Part shown: positions 52,582-61,794 of the stretch, in pieces | How the letters are laid out: the number at the start of each line of letters is the position of its first letter | How positions within the stretch are numbered: the first letter of the stretch is position 1 | Source: Dyadobacter bucti | GTDB taxonomy: Bacteria; Bacteroidota; Bacteroidia; Cytophagales; Spirosomataceae | Reading direction: 5' to 3' | Length of the DNA: 64,000 nucleotides | NCBI RefSeq assembly: GCF_005869225.1 | Contig: NZ_SWFP01000005.1 | Span: forward strand, 434,001 to 498,000 | Notes under the pieces: generated by a model | Database searches by the model: none | What the model saw: only the letters and a program-made list of their open reading frames with translations | What the model was told of the DNA's origin: nothing | Translations under genes and position numbers: made by a program

Positions 52582-52603
52582 GATCGTTGGTCATTTCGTT
52601 CTA

Positions 52604-52630
52604 GTTGCAATAAACTTGCAATAGTAAATT
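52604..52630. repeat. TTGCAATA repeats inside attR (putative integrase arm sites)
   Basis: Two copies, in GTTGCAATAAAC and CTTGCAATAGT, lie just upstream of the integrase start, matching the set inside attL. The rest of 52631-52749 is AT-rich with no gene. Confidence 0.5.
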
Positions 52631-52749
52631 AAAAAATAACGAAAGACATCACCAAATAAATCGTGAAATTAATTTTTTAAAATGCTGGTAATTAATTGAT
52701 TATATAAGTATCGAAAAATGAGCAAAAACAAAAAAAGGAATATTTTATG

Positions 52750-52796
52750 TGACTGTTAATCAGAGGGTCGTTGGTTCGAGCCCAACTTCGGGAGCC
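52750..52796 (+). repeat. attR: 3' tRNA-Asn fragment, 47-bp direct repeat
   Basis: Perfect copy of 26382-26428. The tRNA terminator copy (52806-52836) and a TTGCAATAGATA motif (about 52846) follow outside it. From 52857 to 53040 nothing else is seen. Confidence 0.93.
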
Positions 52797-53040
52797 CTGA
52801 ATGTGAAGCACTTAGCATTAATTTGCTAGGTGCTTTTTGCTTTAGTTGCAATAGATACGGTGCTACCTACTTATTGGGGATCAAGTCCTAAATTTGTAGA
52901 GCGCATAGGATTCTCAAAATTCCCAAATCCCAGCATTACCTTCACAACTTGCCCATTTAATAACTTATTGATGCTGACCGGGTATAAATGGGCTGTTAAT
53001 GACATTTGGCCATATACTTAAACAGTCGTCCTCATATTAG

Positions 53041-53500
53041 ATGAATCGCAGAAACTTCCTGAAAAATTCAACTGCGGCAACCGCTGGCCTTACTTTGCCA
53101 ATTGGTGTGGCTGCATCTCCGCAAAAAACGATCAAAAAAGTAATTGTAGTAGGTGCAGGTCTGGCGGGTCGAACGGCCCCTGGGAACTCCCTCAAGCCGC
53201 CCACGAAGTACCTGTACTAGGAAGCCAGAGATCGGTCCGGTGGCCGTGTGCTGACGCTTTGGGAAGGATTCACTCCAGGGTTGACGGCTGAGGCTGGCGG
53301 CATGACATTCAATGATAATTACTTCCGTGTTGCGAAACTCTGACTTCACACCTTCACTAACGCCTGCCAAAAAGGAGATCATTGCAAGAATGAATTACAT
53401 GCCGGTTACTCGCATATTCCTGGAAGTAAAGAATAGTTTTTGGGAAAAAAGGGGGAAAATGGTCTTTCCCTGACAGACGTTCCAATCTGCGAGGTAGAAG
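53041..53500 (+). pseudogene. Tat-exported flavin amine oxidase, broken
   Basis: Begins MNRRNFLKNSTAATAGLTLP, a twin-arginine signal, then KKVIVVGAGLAG of the FAD site. The frame shifts and continues as EARDRSGGRVLTLWEGFTPG and LTAEAGGMTFNDNYFRVAKL, stops, then resumes in other frames as KKEIIARMNYMPVTRIFLEV, NSFWEK and GENGLSLTDVP. At least three frameshifts (one in an A/G homopolymer near 53440) and large internal losses are evident. Intact amine oxidases of this type are about 450-530 residues. Confidence 0.85.
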
Positions 53501-53727
53501 AGCACCCTATGATCAAAACATGTAGCGAGAAAGAAAGAGGGATTCTTGAAGCGCATATACGCGGCGTTGATGCATTAGAAGTTGACGAAATGTCGGGTGC
53601 CAGAAGGTTGGTATTTGCTCAGCAACGACGGTTATATGCGATACCTTTACTGGGTCTGCAACTCATGGACAAGCATGAGCGGATATTGATTTTTCCGACT
53701 GTCAATTTCCGATTTTGCGTTGGATAA
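53500..53727 (+). pseudogene. Unrecognised coding remnant
   Basis: The frame continues from the amine oxidase debris for about 75 codons with protein-like composition (SEKERGILEAHIRGVDALEV, LYAIPLLGLQLMDKHERILI). I do not recognise a family. It may be the tail of the same dead gene or another fragment. Confidence 0.4.
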
Positions 53728-53825
53728 TAAAAAAAACGGTGCATCGATTATATCTGAACAGCTGCTGACTTTTTTGACAAAAATCGAATTTTTGAGAGAC
53801 CTTCCAAATCTATACCTACCTTGAT

Positions 53826-55317
53826 ATGAGGAAATTATTATTAGTGACTACGTCCCTGGCGCTATTTTGCTGCGAGCAAAAGTCCGACAAAAATCATGTT
53901 AATTTCACGGAAATGTCGGATAGTATCACCCTGAATTTCCTTGCATGGCGGCCCTACATGGGCGGTTTTCTCGGATTGCATGAATATGATGGCAAAGTGA
54001 CGGATTACAGTAAAATATCTATTGACAGGGAGCTAGCCAGACTCAAACAGGATGACAATCGGCTTTCCGGTTTGGACAGAGCTTCATTGAGTGACGAAGA
54101 GTTTTATGATCTTAGGATTTTACAACACTCCATTCAGACAGAAATTTTTAACATTGAGGATTTGAATGCTTATGCTACGAATCCGATTAATTACGCTTTT
54201 GTTATTGATGCAAATGCCTATGTGAAAAGGGACTATGCGCCAATTGAGGAGCGGGTCAAATCCATTATTGCCATGGAAAAACGCGCTCCGGAAGTATTCA
54301 AAAATGCAAAGTTAAACTTGCTCGACAGTTTGGCTAAACCTTATGTTGAAACAGCCATTCTGATTGCGCGTGGATCAGCGGCATTTTTGGAAGGAGATCT
54401 GTTAACGGCTTTGAAAGAAGTAAAAAATGATTCCCTGATGGCAAAAGCCGATTGAAGTTTACAACGATCTGCAAAATGATCACCCCACGGCAGCGAACCT
54501 GATTTCTGACACCCGAAAAACACTTGAATCTATAAGACAGTATCTCGTAGACAAAAAGATCGTTAGCCTGCCAACGGAGGATAGGGTCCGGATTGAAGAA
54601 ACGCCCCAATTCTTGCGCGGACTGACCACGGCCTCACTGGACGCGCCTGGTCCTTTTGAGACGAAAGGAACCGAAGCCTACTATTACATCACACCGGTTG
54701 ACCCGAAATGGACATCGAAACAGCAGGAAGACTGGCTGCGACAGTTCAATTATTTTACGAACGACGTCGTCACCATTCATGAGGCGTATCCTGGTCATTA
54801 TATGCAATTTCAGCATCTGAAAGCCTCGTCGGCCACGCGGATCGAAAAGGCTTTCTATAGCTATGCATTTGTGGAAGGTTGGGCGCATTATGCTGAAAAA
54901 ATGATGCTCGACGAAGGGTTTGGTGACAATGGCGATCCTGTAAGAGTTGCCAAATACCGGCTTGCCCAGTCGGGAGAGGCATTGCTTCGTTTATGCCGTT
55001 TGTGCGTGTCCGTCAAAATGCATTGCCAGGGAATGAATGTCGACGAAGCAACGAGATTTTTTATGGATAACTGGTATCAGGGTGAAAAACCCTCGCAACG
55101 GGAAGCGCTCCGTGGCACATTCGATCCGGGTTATCTGTATTATAGCATAGGCAAATTGCAAATCCTCAAACTTCGGGAAGATTATCAGAAACAGGAAGGT
55201 GCCAATTTTTCATTACAAAAATTTCATGATCTTGTTTTGGGCAGCGGGATGTCTCAGGTTGGTTTGTTGCGAGAAAAATTGTTAAAAAATAAGTCGATTT
55301 GGAAGGATACACTATAA
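53826..55317 (+). pseudogene. DUF885 lipoprotein peptidase, internal deletion and frameshift
   Basis: The first part (53826-54455, 209 codons) starts with a lipoprotein signal MRKLLLVTTSLALFCCEQK and the DUF885 N-terminal helices. The second part is open from about 54456 in another frame (EVYNDLQNDHPTAANLISD, QYLVDKKIVSLPTEDRVRI) to 55317. It contains the metal site VTIHEAYPGHYMQFQH and VEGWAHYAEKMMLDEGF. Compared with intact family members of about 580-600 residues, roughly 100-130 residues are missing at the junction and the frame is broken. The product is probably inactive. Confidence 0.85.
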
Positions 55318-55599
55318 TTACGCAAATTCGGTTATAGGTTTTGAATCCAGCTTCTGGCTGAGCGGAAAATAGGGGAGGTCAGACCACCCAATTCCGTGGC
55401 AGCCCTGATGGATAATCGAAGACAGGCATGGTAAGACATCGCTGATTATCACCCCGCAACTACCAGTAAGCAAATGGCATAAAGTGATTGCCACGGAATA
55501 TGGGGTTCAATCACATACACATTGCCCCAGTATAATGATGTTGTAATTTGTTTGTCAATTAATGTCCAAGAGGACTTACACTGAGCTATCACTTCCCTT

Positions 55600-56083
55600 C
55601 TTATTCTGCCAACAGCAGCCAAGGCCAGCTCTCTGGATCCATTTTTGTTCACTGTCAGAATCGGAGACTTGCAAATTTTAACATCTGATGAAATGATCCC
55701 ATTCAGGCAGCCAGTTGTGAACGGCTTGGCCTGAGCATTTGAAACAAATTGAAAATGTGCTGGAATACAACTTTCCAGCTCTGCCTTGTTACAGAAAACG
55801 TTCAATAAGCTGTTTGAATGCATCTTCAAGCTGATTGCCATTGCTGTTGAAAAGTAACTTCGTGCTTGAGATATGTTGTCAGTTAGTTGAGCGAATAGTT
55901 GTTGCTCTTTTTCTTCGAAATACAACTTAAGATTTGAAAAACTGCTCAGCCATACCTTCAATACATGCAGGGTAGCGGCGAATACCTATGGCGTTGGTTC
56001 ACCGTCAGTTATCTTTTCAGCTCGGGACCTTGATCTTCCTTTTTTTCAAGCGCAGTGATTTCCGTGATAAACTCGGCCAGGCT
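55600..56083 (-). pseudogene. Decayed copy of the element's RteC-like gene
   Basis: Minus-strand translation gives CNKAELESCIPAHFQFVSNA, KPFTTGCLNGIISSDV and SPIL, nearly identical to the intact protein at 50145-51119 (CNKAELETWIIAHFQYVSNA, KPFTTGYLNGIISSDA). DNA similarity continues to about 56083 but with several small deletions and frameshifts; the 5' half is gone. It lies 2.8 kb outside attR, so a related element was once present here. The rest of 55318-56253 holds nothing else recognisable. Confidence 0.8.
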
Positions 56084-56253
56084 TCCTGACTGAGGTCCTG
56101 CGCTGGCGGCTAATAAAATCGTAGTTCGAGCCTTGTTTTGCTTTGAATCTGATATCTTTGGAAACATGATACAGACTTTCTGGGCAATACATAAGCAAGC
56201 ATTGCGCTGCGATAGCCCGGATCAGAGATTTTCTTCCTAAACCTAAAAAAATA

Positions 56254-57216
56254 ATGAAATTGAAGTTCAACAAATTTAAACCTTCGGGAATTACTGTTGT
56301 TTTGCTGTCGCTTCTGTTCCTGACTTACACGTGCTTTCCGGTAATTGCAGGCGCCGAGATAACTGCAAAGGCAGATACCTTCAGGTTGTTTTTGATTGGG
56401 AACAGTTTTTCGCAAAATGCTACCCGTTACCTTCCGCAGCTGGCAGAGGAAGGCGGGCATCCTCTGAAGATCGGGCGTGCTGAGTTGGGTGGATGTTCCC
56501 TGCAAAGACATTGGGAAATAGCAGAAGCTGCTGAAAAAAATCCTGATGATCCCAAAGGCAAAGCCTATAATGGAAAATCACTGCGGCAGCTCCTGGCCGG
56601 CGGGAACTGGGATGTGGTGACGATCCAGCAAAATTCTATGAATTCGGGGGATGTCACTACTTATTCGCCTTATGCCAAAAAACTTTTCGATCTGGTGCGA
56701 TCCATCCAGCCTAAGGCCAGGATTGTGATGCAGCAGACCTGGGCGTACCGTGTGGATGCTAAGAAATTCACGCAAACTGCTGACAATCAGTTTGCAGAAA
56801 ATGCAAAGGAAATGTATGAGAAGTCGAGGGCTGCCTACCACGCAGTAGCCAACGAACTTGGGATATCGTTATTCCCGGTGGGTGATGCTTTCTGGAAAAT
56901 CAATTCAGATCCTGAAACTGCCTACAAGCCTGATACTAACTTCGATTTTGAAAATCCAAAATATCCTATTCTGCCAGACCAGGCGAATTCTCTTCATGTG
57001 GGTTACAGATGGGATAAAAGTCAGAAACTGGCTTTTGACGCCAATCATGCCAATGAAGCAGGCTGCTTTCTGGGCGGCCTGGTATGGTATGCGGTGTTAT
57101 TCAACGAGTCGCCCGCCAAGCTCAAATTTTGCCCTGAAAATGTGGATGCGGGATTTGATGCGCAGCTTAAAAAAGTAGCCCGTGAAGTAACGAAAGACAG
57201 TCAGAAGAAGAAATAA
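56254..57216 (+). CDS. DUF4886 family secreted SGNH-hydrolase-like protein
   Basis: 320 residues with an N-terminal hydrophobic segment (GITVVLLSLLFLTYTCFPVIAG) likely to be a signal peptide. The core starts FRLFLIGNSFSQNATRYLPQ, where Ser near residue 48 sits in the GNSFS block, followed by VVTIQQNSMNSGD and a late FDANHANEAGCFLGGLVW with the Asp-x-x-His pair. That is the SGNH/GDSL esterase arrangement. In Bacteroidota such proteins often act on carbohydrate esters; the substrate is unknown. Confidence 0.85.
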   Translation: MKLKFNKFKPSGITVVLLSLLFLTYTCFPVIAGAEITAKADTFRLFLIGNSFSQNATRYLPQLAEEGGHPLKIGRAELGGCSLQRHWEIAEAAEKNPDDPKGKAYNGKSLRQLLAGGNWDVVTIQQNSMNSGDVTTYSPYAKKLFDLVRSIQPKARIVMQQTWAYRVDAKKFTQTADNQFAENAKEMYEKSRAAYHAVANELGISLFPVGDAFWKINSDPETAYKPDTNFDFENPKYPILPDQANSLHVGYRWDKSQKLAFDANHANEAGCFLGGLVWYAVLFNESPAKLKFCPENVDAGFDAQLKKVAREVTKDSQKKK

Positions 57217-57279
57217 TCTCCCGCAGCGGTAATCTCCTTCTAAATGATCATTTGGTGAAACATCATGCCGGTCATCAAT

Positions 57280-57585
57280 GCTGTGCCTGACGCAAGATAT
57301 CTGATCCTCAACGTCTCAAACAGCATTGAGCTGAATGCCGGGAAAGTGGCTTTGTTTAAATAAACCAATGTGGTAATGGATACTTCGGGACATAGCATCA
57401 TAAATCCGGGCGAGCTCCCGAAACAATTCGGAACAGATAAATTTGCCTTTGGTACCCACGCGCCCATACTCGATTACTGGTCGAAATTGTGGCGGATAGA
57501 GGCGCTCAGGGATACCGAAGCTGATGCAAAGACCAGGGATATGCTGCGTTCGGGAAACATCAAAAGGCTTTTGAATATCAGCTGA
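57280..57585 (+). pseudogene. Amidohydrolase C-terminal remnant
   Basis: One frame reads LILNVSNSIELNAGKVALFK, an in-frame TAA at 57361, then DTSGHSIINPGELPKQFGTD, KFAFGTHAPILDYWSKLWRI and DMLRSGNIKRLLNIS. The GTHAPI strand and the final NIKRLLNI helix are those of TIM-barrel amidohydrolases of the metal-dependent type. Only about the last third remains. The rest of 57217-57648 shows no gene. Confidence 0.65.
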
Positions 57586-57648
57586 GATTTTTTGACTAAA
57601 TTCAAACCATCAGCCTATTCATCTCCTAACCTGTCACCAATCAGTATC

Positions 57649-58068
57649 ATGGCGAAAAATAAAACCATCGAAACCGAAGCAAGCGTTGCAGCCTATGTGG
57701 ACGCCATTCCCGACGAAAAGAGGCGGGAAGAATTCAGAACACTGGTTGATATTTTTGCTAAGTCAAGCGGTTTTGAACCCAGAATGTGGGGTCCGGCCAT
57801 TGTGGGCTTTGGTACCTACCATTACAAATACGAAAGCGGTCACGAAGGTGATGCGCCCCGCGTCGGCCTGTCTTCCAGGGTCAATGCGATAACCCTGTAT
57901 CTTGCTTATGATTTTAAGGAAAGAGAAGAGTTGCTCGCGAAATTCGGCAAACACAAGACCAGCAAAGCCTGTATTTACGTCAAAAAGCTGGCCGATATAG
58001 ATACAGCCGTGCTGGAAAAAATGGTGAAAAATTCAATGGACCAGATGCAGCAGGATTATCCTTTGTAA
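57649..58068 (+). CDS. DUF1801 domain protein
   Basis: 139 residues from the ATG at 57649. Typical DUF1801: SVAAYVDAIPDEKRREEFRT, MWGPAIVGFGTYHYKY, VGLSSRVNAITLYLAYD, KHKTSKACIYVKKLADID, VLEKMVKNSMD. The YdhG-like fold has no proven activity. The longer start at 57592 adds a low-complexity leader without support. Confidence 0.88.
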   Translation: MAKNKTIETEASVAAYVDAIPDEKRREEFRTLVDIFAKSSGFEPRMWGPAIVGFGTYHYKYESGHEGDAPRVGLSSRVNAITLYLAYDFKEREELLAKFGKHKTSKACIYVKKLADIDTAVLEKMVKNSMDQMQQDYPL

Positions 58069-58102
58069 TAAGCTAAAATGCAATGGTAATAGCGACTTTT
58101 TA

Positions 58103-58516
58103 TCACCTGGCCGATTTCATCGCTTTCAAGACCTTGAGGTTCTTATCATTTTTAAGTTTCTGATACTCTTCGGTTTCAGAGCCGTATATCGCGATTTTCC
58201 CTTCGGCGTTGCTGTGAACGCCCCAGCCGTAACGTTTGGTTAGGGGAGACGCGCGGAAGCAGGCCTGCCCTTTTGAGAAAAACGCCTTCCGGGCTTCTTC
58301 AAGCTCGTTTTCCGTGAGATCTTTGCGTTCGGCGAAAACATGGAACAGCACATCGTCAGACGTAAACTTGTACGGGTTTTTACGCACCATATCGAACTGA
58401 ATGCTGGCCACGGTTTTAGTATCCCCTTTTATTGGCGGTACTTCACCTGCCGATGCAGGTGAATCGTCGGCGATCTCGATAAATGTATTTTCGTAATTGG
58501 TTGTGTGGATTTTCAT
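58103..58516 (-). CDS. DUF6157 family protein
   Basis: 137 residues: MKIHTTNYENTFIEIADD, then PYKFTSDDVLFHVFAERKDL, ACFRASPLTKRYGWGVHSN, and a C-terminal KNLKVLKAMKSAR helix. This is a small cytosolic family of unknown function, common near SRPBCC and VOC genes, as here. Confidence 0.85.
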   Translation of the reverse strand: MKIHTTNYENTFIEIADDSPASAGEVPPIKGDTKTVASIQFDMVRKNPYKFTSDDVLFHVFAERKDLTENELEEARKAFFSKGQACFRASPLTKRYGWGVHSNAEGKIAIYGSETEEYQKLKNDKNLKVLKAMKSAR

Positions 58517-58548
58517 TGTAATGCGATTTTCCTATTCGTGACTTTGCG

Positions 58549-58971
58549 CTATTCAACCAGTTTTTTCAGACCATCAATTACCGTGCCCCAGTTGGCTTCG
58601 GAATGCTCGGCTTTTTCGGCATCATAATTGGTTTGTTTGATCTTTAATATGGTTTTGCCGTCGGCTTCTTCAACCTCATATTTCACCAGGAGATGATTCT
58701 CAGGCAAATCCTCCATATTTGTCCAGTCGCTCAGGTACGAGTAGGCCAGTTGTTTATTAGGGACAAATTCCAGCACGGTTCCTTTATCCTGATAATATTT
58801 CCCTTCATATTCGCCCTTGAAATAAATAGGACTGCCTACCTGCCAGTCGGTTTCCAGGTCTGAACCGAAAAAGTATTGTTTTACGATGGCCGGATTGGTG
58901 AGAGCATCCCAAACTTTTTCAACGGGTGCATTGATGGTTGTCTTGTAGGTAGTTTCAAAGTCGGTTTTCAT
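58549..58971 (-). CDS. SRPBCC (AHSA1-like) protein
   Basis: 140 residues with the START-like pattern YKTTINAPVEKVWDALTNPA, VKQYFFGSDLETDW, GTVLEFVPNKQLAYSY, KYEVEEADGKTILKIKQTNY and a final long helix. It binds a hydrophobic ligand in the family fold; its role is unknown. In a run with DUF6157 and VOC genes on the same strand. Confidence 0.85.
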   Translation of the reverse strand: MKTDFETTYKTTINAPVEKVWDALTNPAIVKQYFFGSDLETDWQVGSPIYFKGEYEGKYYQDKGTVLEFVPNKQLAYSYLSDWTNMEDLPENHLLVKYEVEEADGKTILKIKQTNYDAEKAEHSEANWGTVIDGLKKLVE

Positions 58972-58994
58972 GGTGTTTTATTTGAAGTAATAAA

Positions 58995-59420
58995 TCACGC
59001 GCTCATAATTTTTCCCATATCGAGCTTTTTCATCTGCATCACTTCCGCCATGATCCGCTGGGCGCGTCCGGGGTCGGACATTAATTCTCCCAGGCCGGAA
59101 GGGATGATCTGCCAGGAAAACCCGAATTTATCTTTCAGCCAGCCACACATGCTTTCCTCGCCGCCGTCGGATGTAAGTTTTTCCCAATAACAATCTATTT
59201 CTTCCTGACTGTCGCAGTTCACAACTAACGAAACAGCCTCGTTGAATTTGAAATGCGGCCCGCCGTTGAGCCCCATCAGCTTATATCCGTTCACTTCAAA
59301 CATTACCACCATTGGCGTATCCGTGGTGATTTTTGAGTTTTTGAAAACAGAACAGTAAAATTCCGCGGCGGATTTTGCGTTGCCATCGAACCACAGACAT
59401 GGGTAAATAGGACTGCTCAT
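58995..59420 (-). CDS. VOC family protein (PhnB-like)
   Basis: 141 residues: IYPCLWFDGNAKSAAEFYCS, MVVMFEVNGYKLMGLNGGP, EEIDCYWEKLTSDGGEES, CGWLKDKFGFSWQIIPSGL. Vicinal-oxygen-chelate fold of the 3-demethylubiquinone methyltransferase-like group; the metal ligands of true dioxygenases are not obvious. It starts the three-gene minus-strand run with SRPBCC and DUF6157. Confidence 0.87.
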   Translation of the reverse strand: MSSPIYPCLWFDGNAKSAAEFYCSVFKNSKITTDTPMVVMFEVNGYKLMGLNGGPHFKFNEAVSLVVNCDSQEEIDCYWEKLTSDGGEESMCGWLKDKFGFSWQIIPSGLGELMSDPGRAQRIMAEVMQMKKLDMGKIMSA

Positions 59421-59532
59421 TTTTCTGAAAGTTAAGGTGTTGAATGAAAAATTACTGATGCAAGTTTAGACAACATTCAACAAACTCAGAGGGGGATAAA
59501 GCGACTTTTTCGGGGGTTACTTGCGACAGAAA

Positions 59533-61644
59533 TCAGCCCTGTTTTTTCGATTTGAAAACCTCTTTACCGCTATCCAGGAATGCTGCGAAATTGGCCGGTT
59601 TCAGGTCGTAATTTTTTGGGGCAACCAGCAAATTTCCCTCGTGGTCGATCAGGCAATAATGCGGCTGGGCGTTATTATTGTATTTGACGATCTGAAGATC
59701 CGCGTTTTGCGCACCTATGGTTTTCTTGACCTTATTATCATATTTGGAAGTGTACCATTCAGATTCAGGGAGCTCAGTTTTGTCATCCACATAAAGCGCC
59801 ACGATCACATAGTCATTCTGAAGACGTTTAAGGACCTCAGGATCCGGCCAGACGCGGGCTTCCATTTCACGGCAATTCACGCAACCATGACCTGTGAAGT
59901 CAATAAAAACGGGCTTGTTCACTTTTTTGGCATAGGCAATAGCCTCTTTATAATCAAAGAACCCATCCAGCTCGTGCGGCAAATGGAACAGGTCGGTATA
60001 CTTTCGGGTTTCTCCGGATGTTGCGGATGAAGCTATTCCTGCCGTTCTTTTGCTCAGGTCAAAATCAATTGTGGATTGCGGAGGAAGGTAGCCTGCCAAT
60101 GCTTTCAGAGGCGCGCCCCACATGCCGGGAAGCATATAAATGACAAAAGTGAAAGTGATGATCGAAAGCAGGATCCTTGGTACGCTCACACGTTCCACTT
60201 CGGAATCGTGCGGGGTGCGTATTTTGCCCAAAAGATAAAACCCAAGCATTCCGAAAATCACGATCCAGAAAGCCAGGTAAATTTCCCTGTCGAGCAGCCG
60301 CCAGTGGTAAACCTGGTCGGCGATACTGAAAAATTTGAGCGCGAGCGCCAGTTCCAGAAAACCGAGTACAACTTTTACGGTATTGAGCCAGCCGCCTGAT
60401 TTTGGCAGTGATTTCAGCCATTGAGGAAAAAGCGCGAACAATGTAAACGGAATAGCAAATGCGGATGAAAACGCGGCCATACCAATAATAGGCTTCACCA
60501 CTGCGCCCCCTGCCGAAGCGACCAGCAAACTGCCGACGATAGGCCCGGTGCATGAAAAAGATACCAGTACCAATGTAAATGCCATAAAGAAAATACCCAG
60601 ATAACCGCCCTGGTCGGCTTTTGCATCCATTTTATTCACAAAGGAACTGGGCAGGACAATTTCAAAAAGCCCCAGAAAAGAAAGCCCGAACGCAAAGAAA
60701 ATCCCAAAGAAAAGCAGGTTCGGAAACCAGTGTGTGCTCAGAAAATTAGCAAAGGCAGGGCCGTTGAGCCGGGATACCACCGTTCCGATCAATGTGTAGA
60801 TCAGCACAATGGAAATGCCGTACAGCAATGCTTTTACCTTTCCGTTCGACTGGTTGGTAAAGTAGCTAACGGTCATGGGAATGATCGGGAAAACGCAGGG
60901 CGTAAGCAGGGCAACAAGGCCGGACAGAAATGCTGCAAGGGCAAATCCCCACAAAGAGCCAGTGGCCGCAGGATCTTCTGAATCTGTCAGTTGGATTGTC
61001 GGAGCGGCTTTTTCAGATGCATTGGAGGCAGTATCAGTTTCTGCGGCAGCAGTAATAGCGGATGAAACCGTGTCATTATTATTTTCTGCAACCGCAGGAG
61101 CAGCAGTTTCAGGAGCGGGAACATTGGCACCGACAGTCGGGCTGGTTTCCGGTGCAGCGGCAGCAACTACTTTTAATCCCTTGAATTCAAAATCGTCACT
61201 TCCCGGTATACACAGGCCGGATACATGACTGCATGTCTGGTATTCGGAGCTTCCTTTTATAACTGGATTGTCGGTAAGTATCTTTACAGATTGCTTAAAA
61301 ACTCCCTTTCCTTCAAAATAGCGCACATTTCCACCCCATACTTCCTCGAATTTCGTTTTGGGGTTCTGCGGTTTCAGCTTTCCTACTACCTCAAAAGAGT
61401 TGTTTTTTTCAAAAGTGAAGCTGGTCAGCATAGGTCCGAGGTCCGGGTCGAAATCGGAAGAGTACATGTACCAGTCCTTATCGATCACCGCCGTAAAAAC
61501 CAGGTCCACGGTTTCACCTTTTTTTACCTCATTTTTGGAAAAAGTATAGGTCCATTGCGCCTTGGGCTTTTGAATCTGGGCGGAAACAGTATCCTGAAAA
61601 AAGAATGTGAGGGCAAGAAGTAAAAGAAAAACAATGCGGTTCAT
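59533..61644 (-). CDS. dsbD: Thiol:disulfide interchange protein DsbD
   Basis: Carries electrons from cytoplasmic thioredoxin across the inner membrane. 703 residues. Signal peptide (VFLLLLALTFFFQDTVSA), N-terminal DsbD-alpha-like domain to about 165, a linker rich in Ala, Pro and Thr, eight or so membrane helices (235-520) with TPCVFPIIPM and FSCTGPIVGS carrying the redox cysteines, and a C-terminal thioredoxin domain with CVNC at 588-591. This is the usual layout for the family. It is followed by the VOC gene. Confidence 0.93.
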   Translation of the reverse strand: MNRIVFLLLLALTFFFQDTVSAQIQKPKAQWTYTFSKNEVKKGETVDLVFTAVIDKDWYMYSSDFDPDLGPMLTSFTFEKNNSFEVVGKLKPQNPKTKFEEVWGGNVRYFEGKGVFKQSVKILTDNPVIKGSSEYQTCSHVSGLCIPGSDDFEFKGLKVVAAAAPETSPTVGANVPAPETAAPAVAENNNDTVSSAITAAAETDTASNASEKAAPTIQLTDSEDPAATGSLWGFALAAFLSGLVALLTPCVFPIIPMTVSYFTNQSNGKVKALLYGISIVLIYTLIGTVVSRLNGPAFANFLSTHWFPNLLFFGIFFAFGLSFLGLFEIVLPSSFVNKMDAKADQGGYLGIFFMAFTLVLVSFSCTGPIVGSLLVASAGGAVVKPIIGMAAFSSAFAIPFTLFALFPQWLKSLPKSGGWLNTVKVVLGFLELALALKFFSIADQVYHWRLLDREIYLAFWIVIFGMLGFYLLGKIRTPHDSEVERVSVPRILLSIITFTFVIYMLPGMWGAPLKALAGYLPPQSTIDFDLSKRTAGIASSATSGETRKYTDLFHLPHELDGFFDYKEAIAYAKKVNKPVFIDFTGHGCVNCREMEARVWPDPEVLKRLQNDYVIVALYVDDKTELPESEWYTSKYDNKVKKTIGAQNADLQIVKYNNNAQPHYCLIDHEGNLLVAPKNYDLKPANFAAFLDSGKEVFKSKKQG

Positions 61645-61751
61645 GATAGCAAGGATATAATTTGCATGCTTCTGTAAAGAATTTGTGTTATGAAAGATAG
61701 AACGTAATTGTGATAAAAAAATTCATGACGGCCAGCCTTTTGCTTTTCTGT

Positions 61752-61759
61752 TAACTTTG
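61752..61759 (+). promoter_or_regulatory. -7 box upstream of argB (candidate)
   Basis: TAACTTTG matches TAnnTTTG, 35 bases before the argB ATG. No TTG at the proper -33 distance. Confidence 0.35.
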
Positions 61760-61794
61760 TGGCCTCAAATCCAGAATTGTAAATCAAAATTTCG

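Larger units (their letters stand above)
26382..52796. mobile_element. 26.4-kb integrative mobilisable element in tRNA-Asn, a defence island
   Basis: Bounded by a 47-bp direct repeat. An intact tRNA is at the left end, and a tyrosine recombinase lies 168 bp inside the right end. It carries relaxase, mobC, oriT-like hairpin, Toprim primase, primase-helicase and HTH genes but no type IV secretion, coupling ATPase or phage structural genes. It should therefore need a helper to move between cells. Cargo: type I restriction-modification with a Septu-like tail, CBASS with TIR-STING, DarTG, MNT-HEPN and several unassigned genes. Composition varies along it, suggesting stepwise assembly. Confidence 0.9.

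Noticed and set aside
26382..52796. Prophage or full conjugative element
   Set aside because: No capsid, tail, terminase or lysis genes and no TraG/VirB4-type secretion genes are visible.
56110..56511. Minus-strand 133-codon frame over the start of the DUF4886 gene
   Set aside because: It overlaps the well-supported signal-peptide region on the other strand and has no family features.
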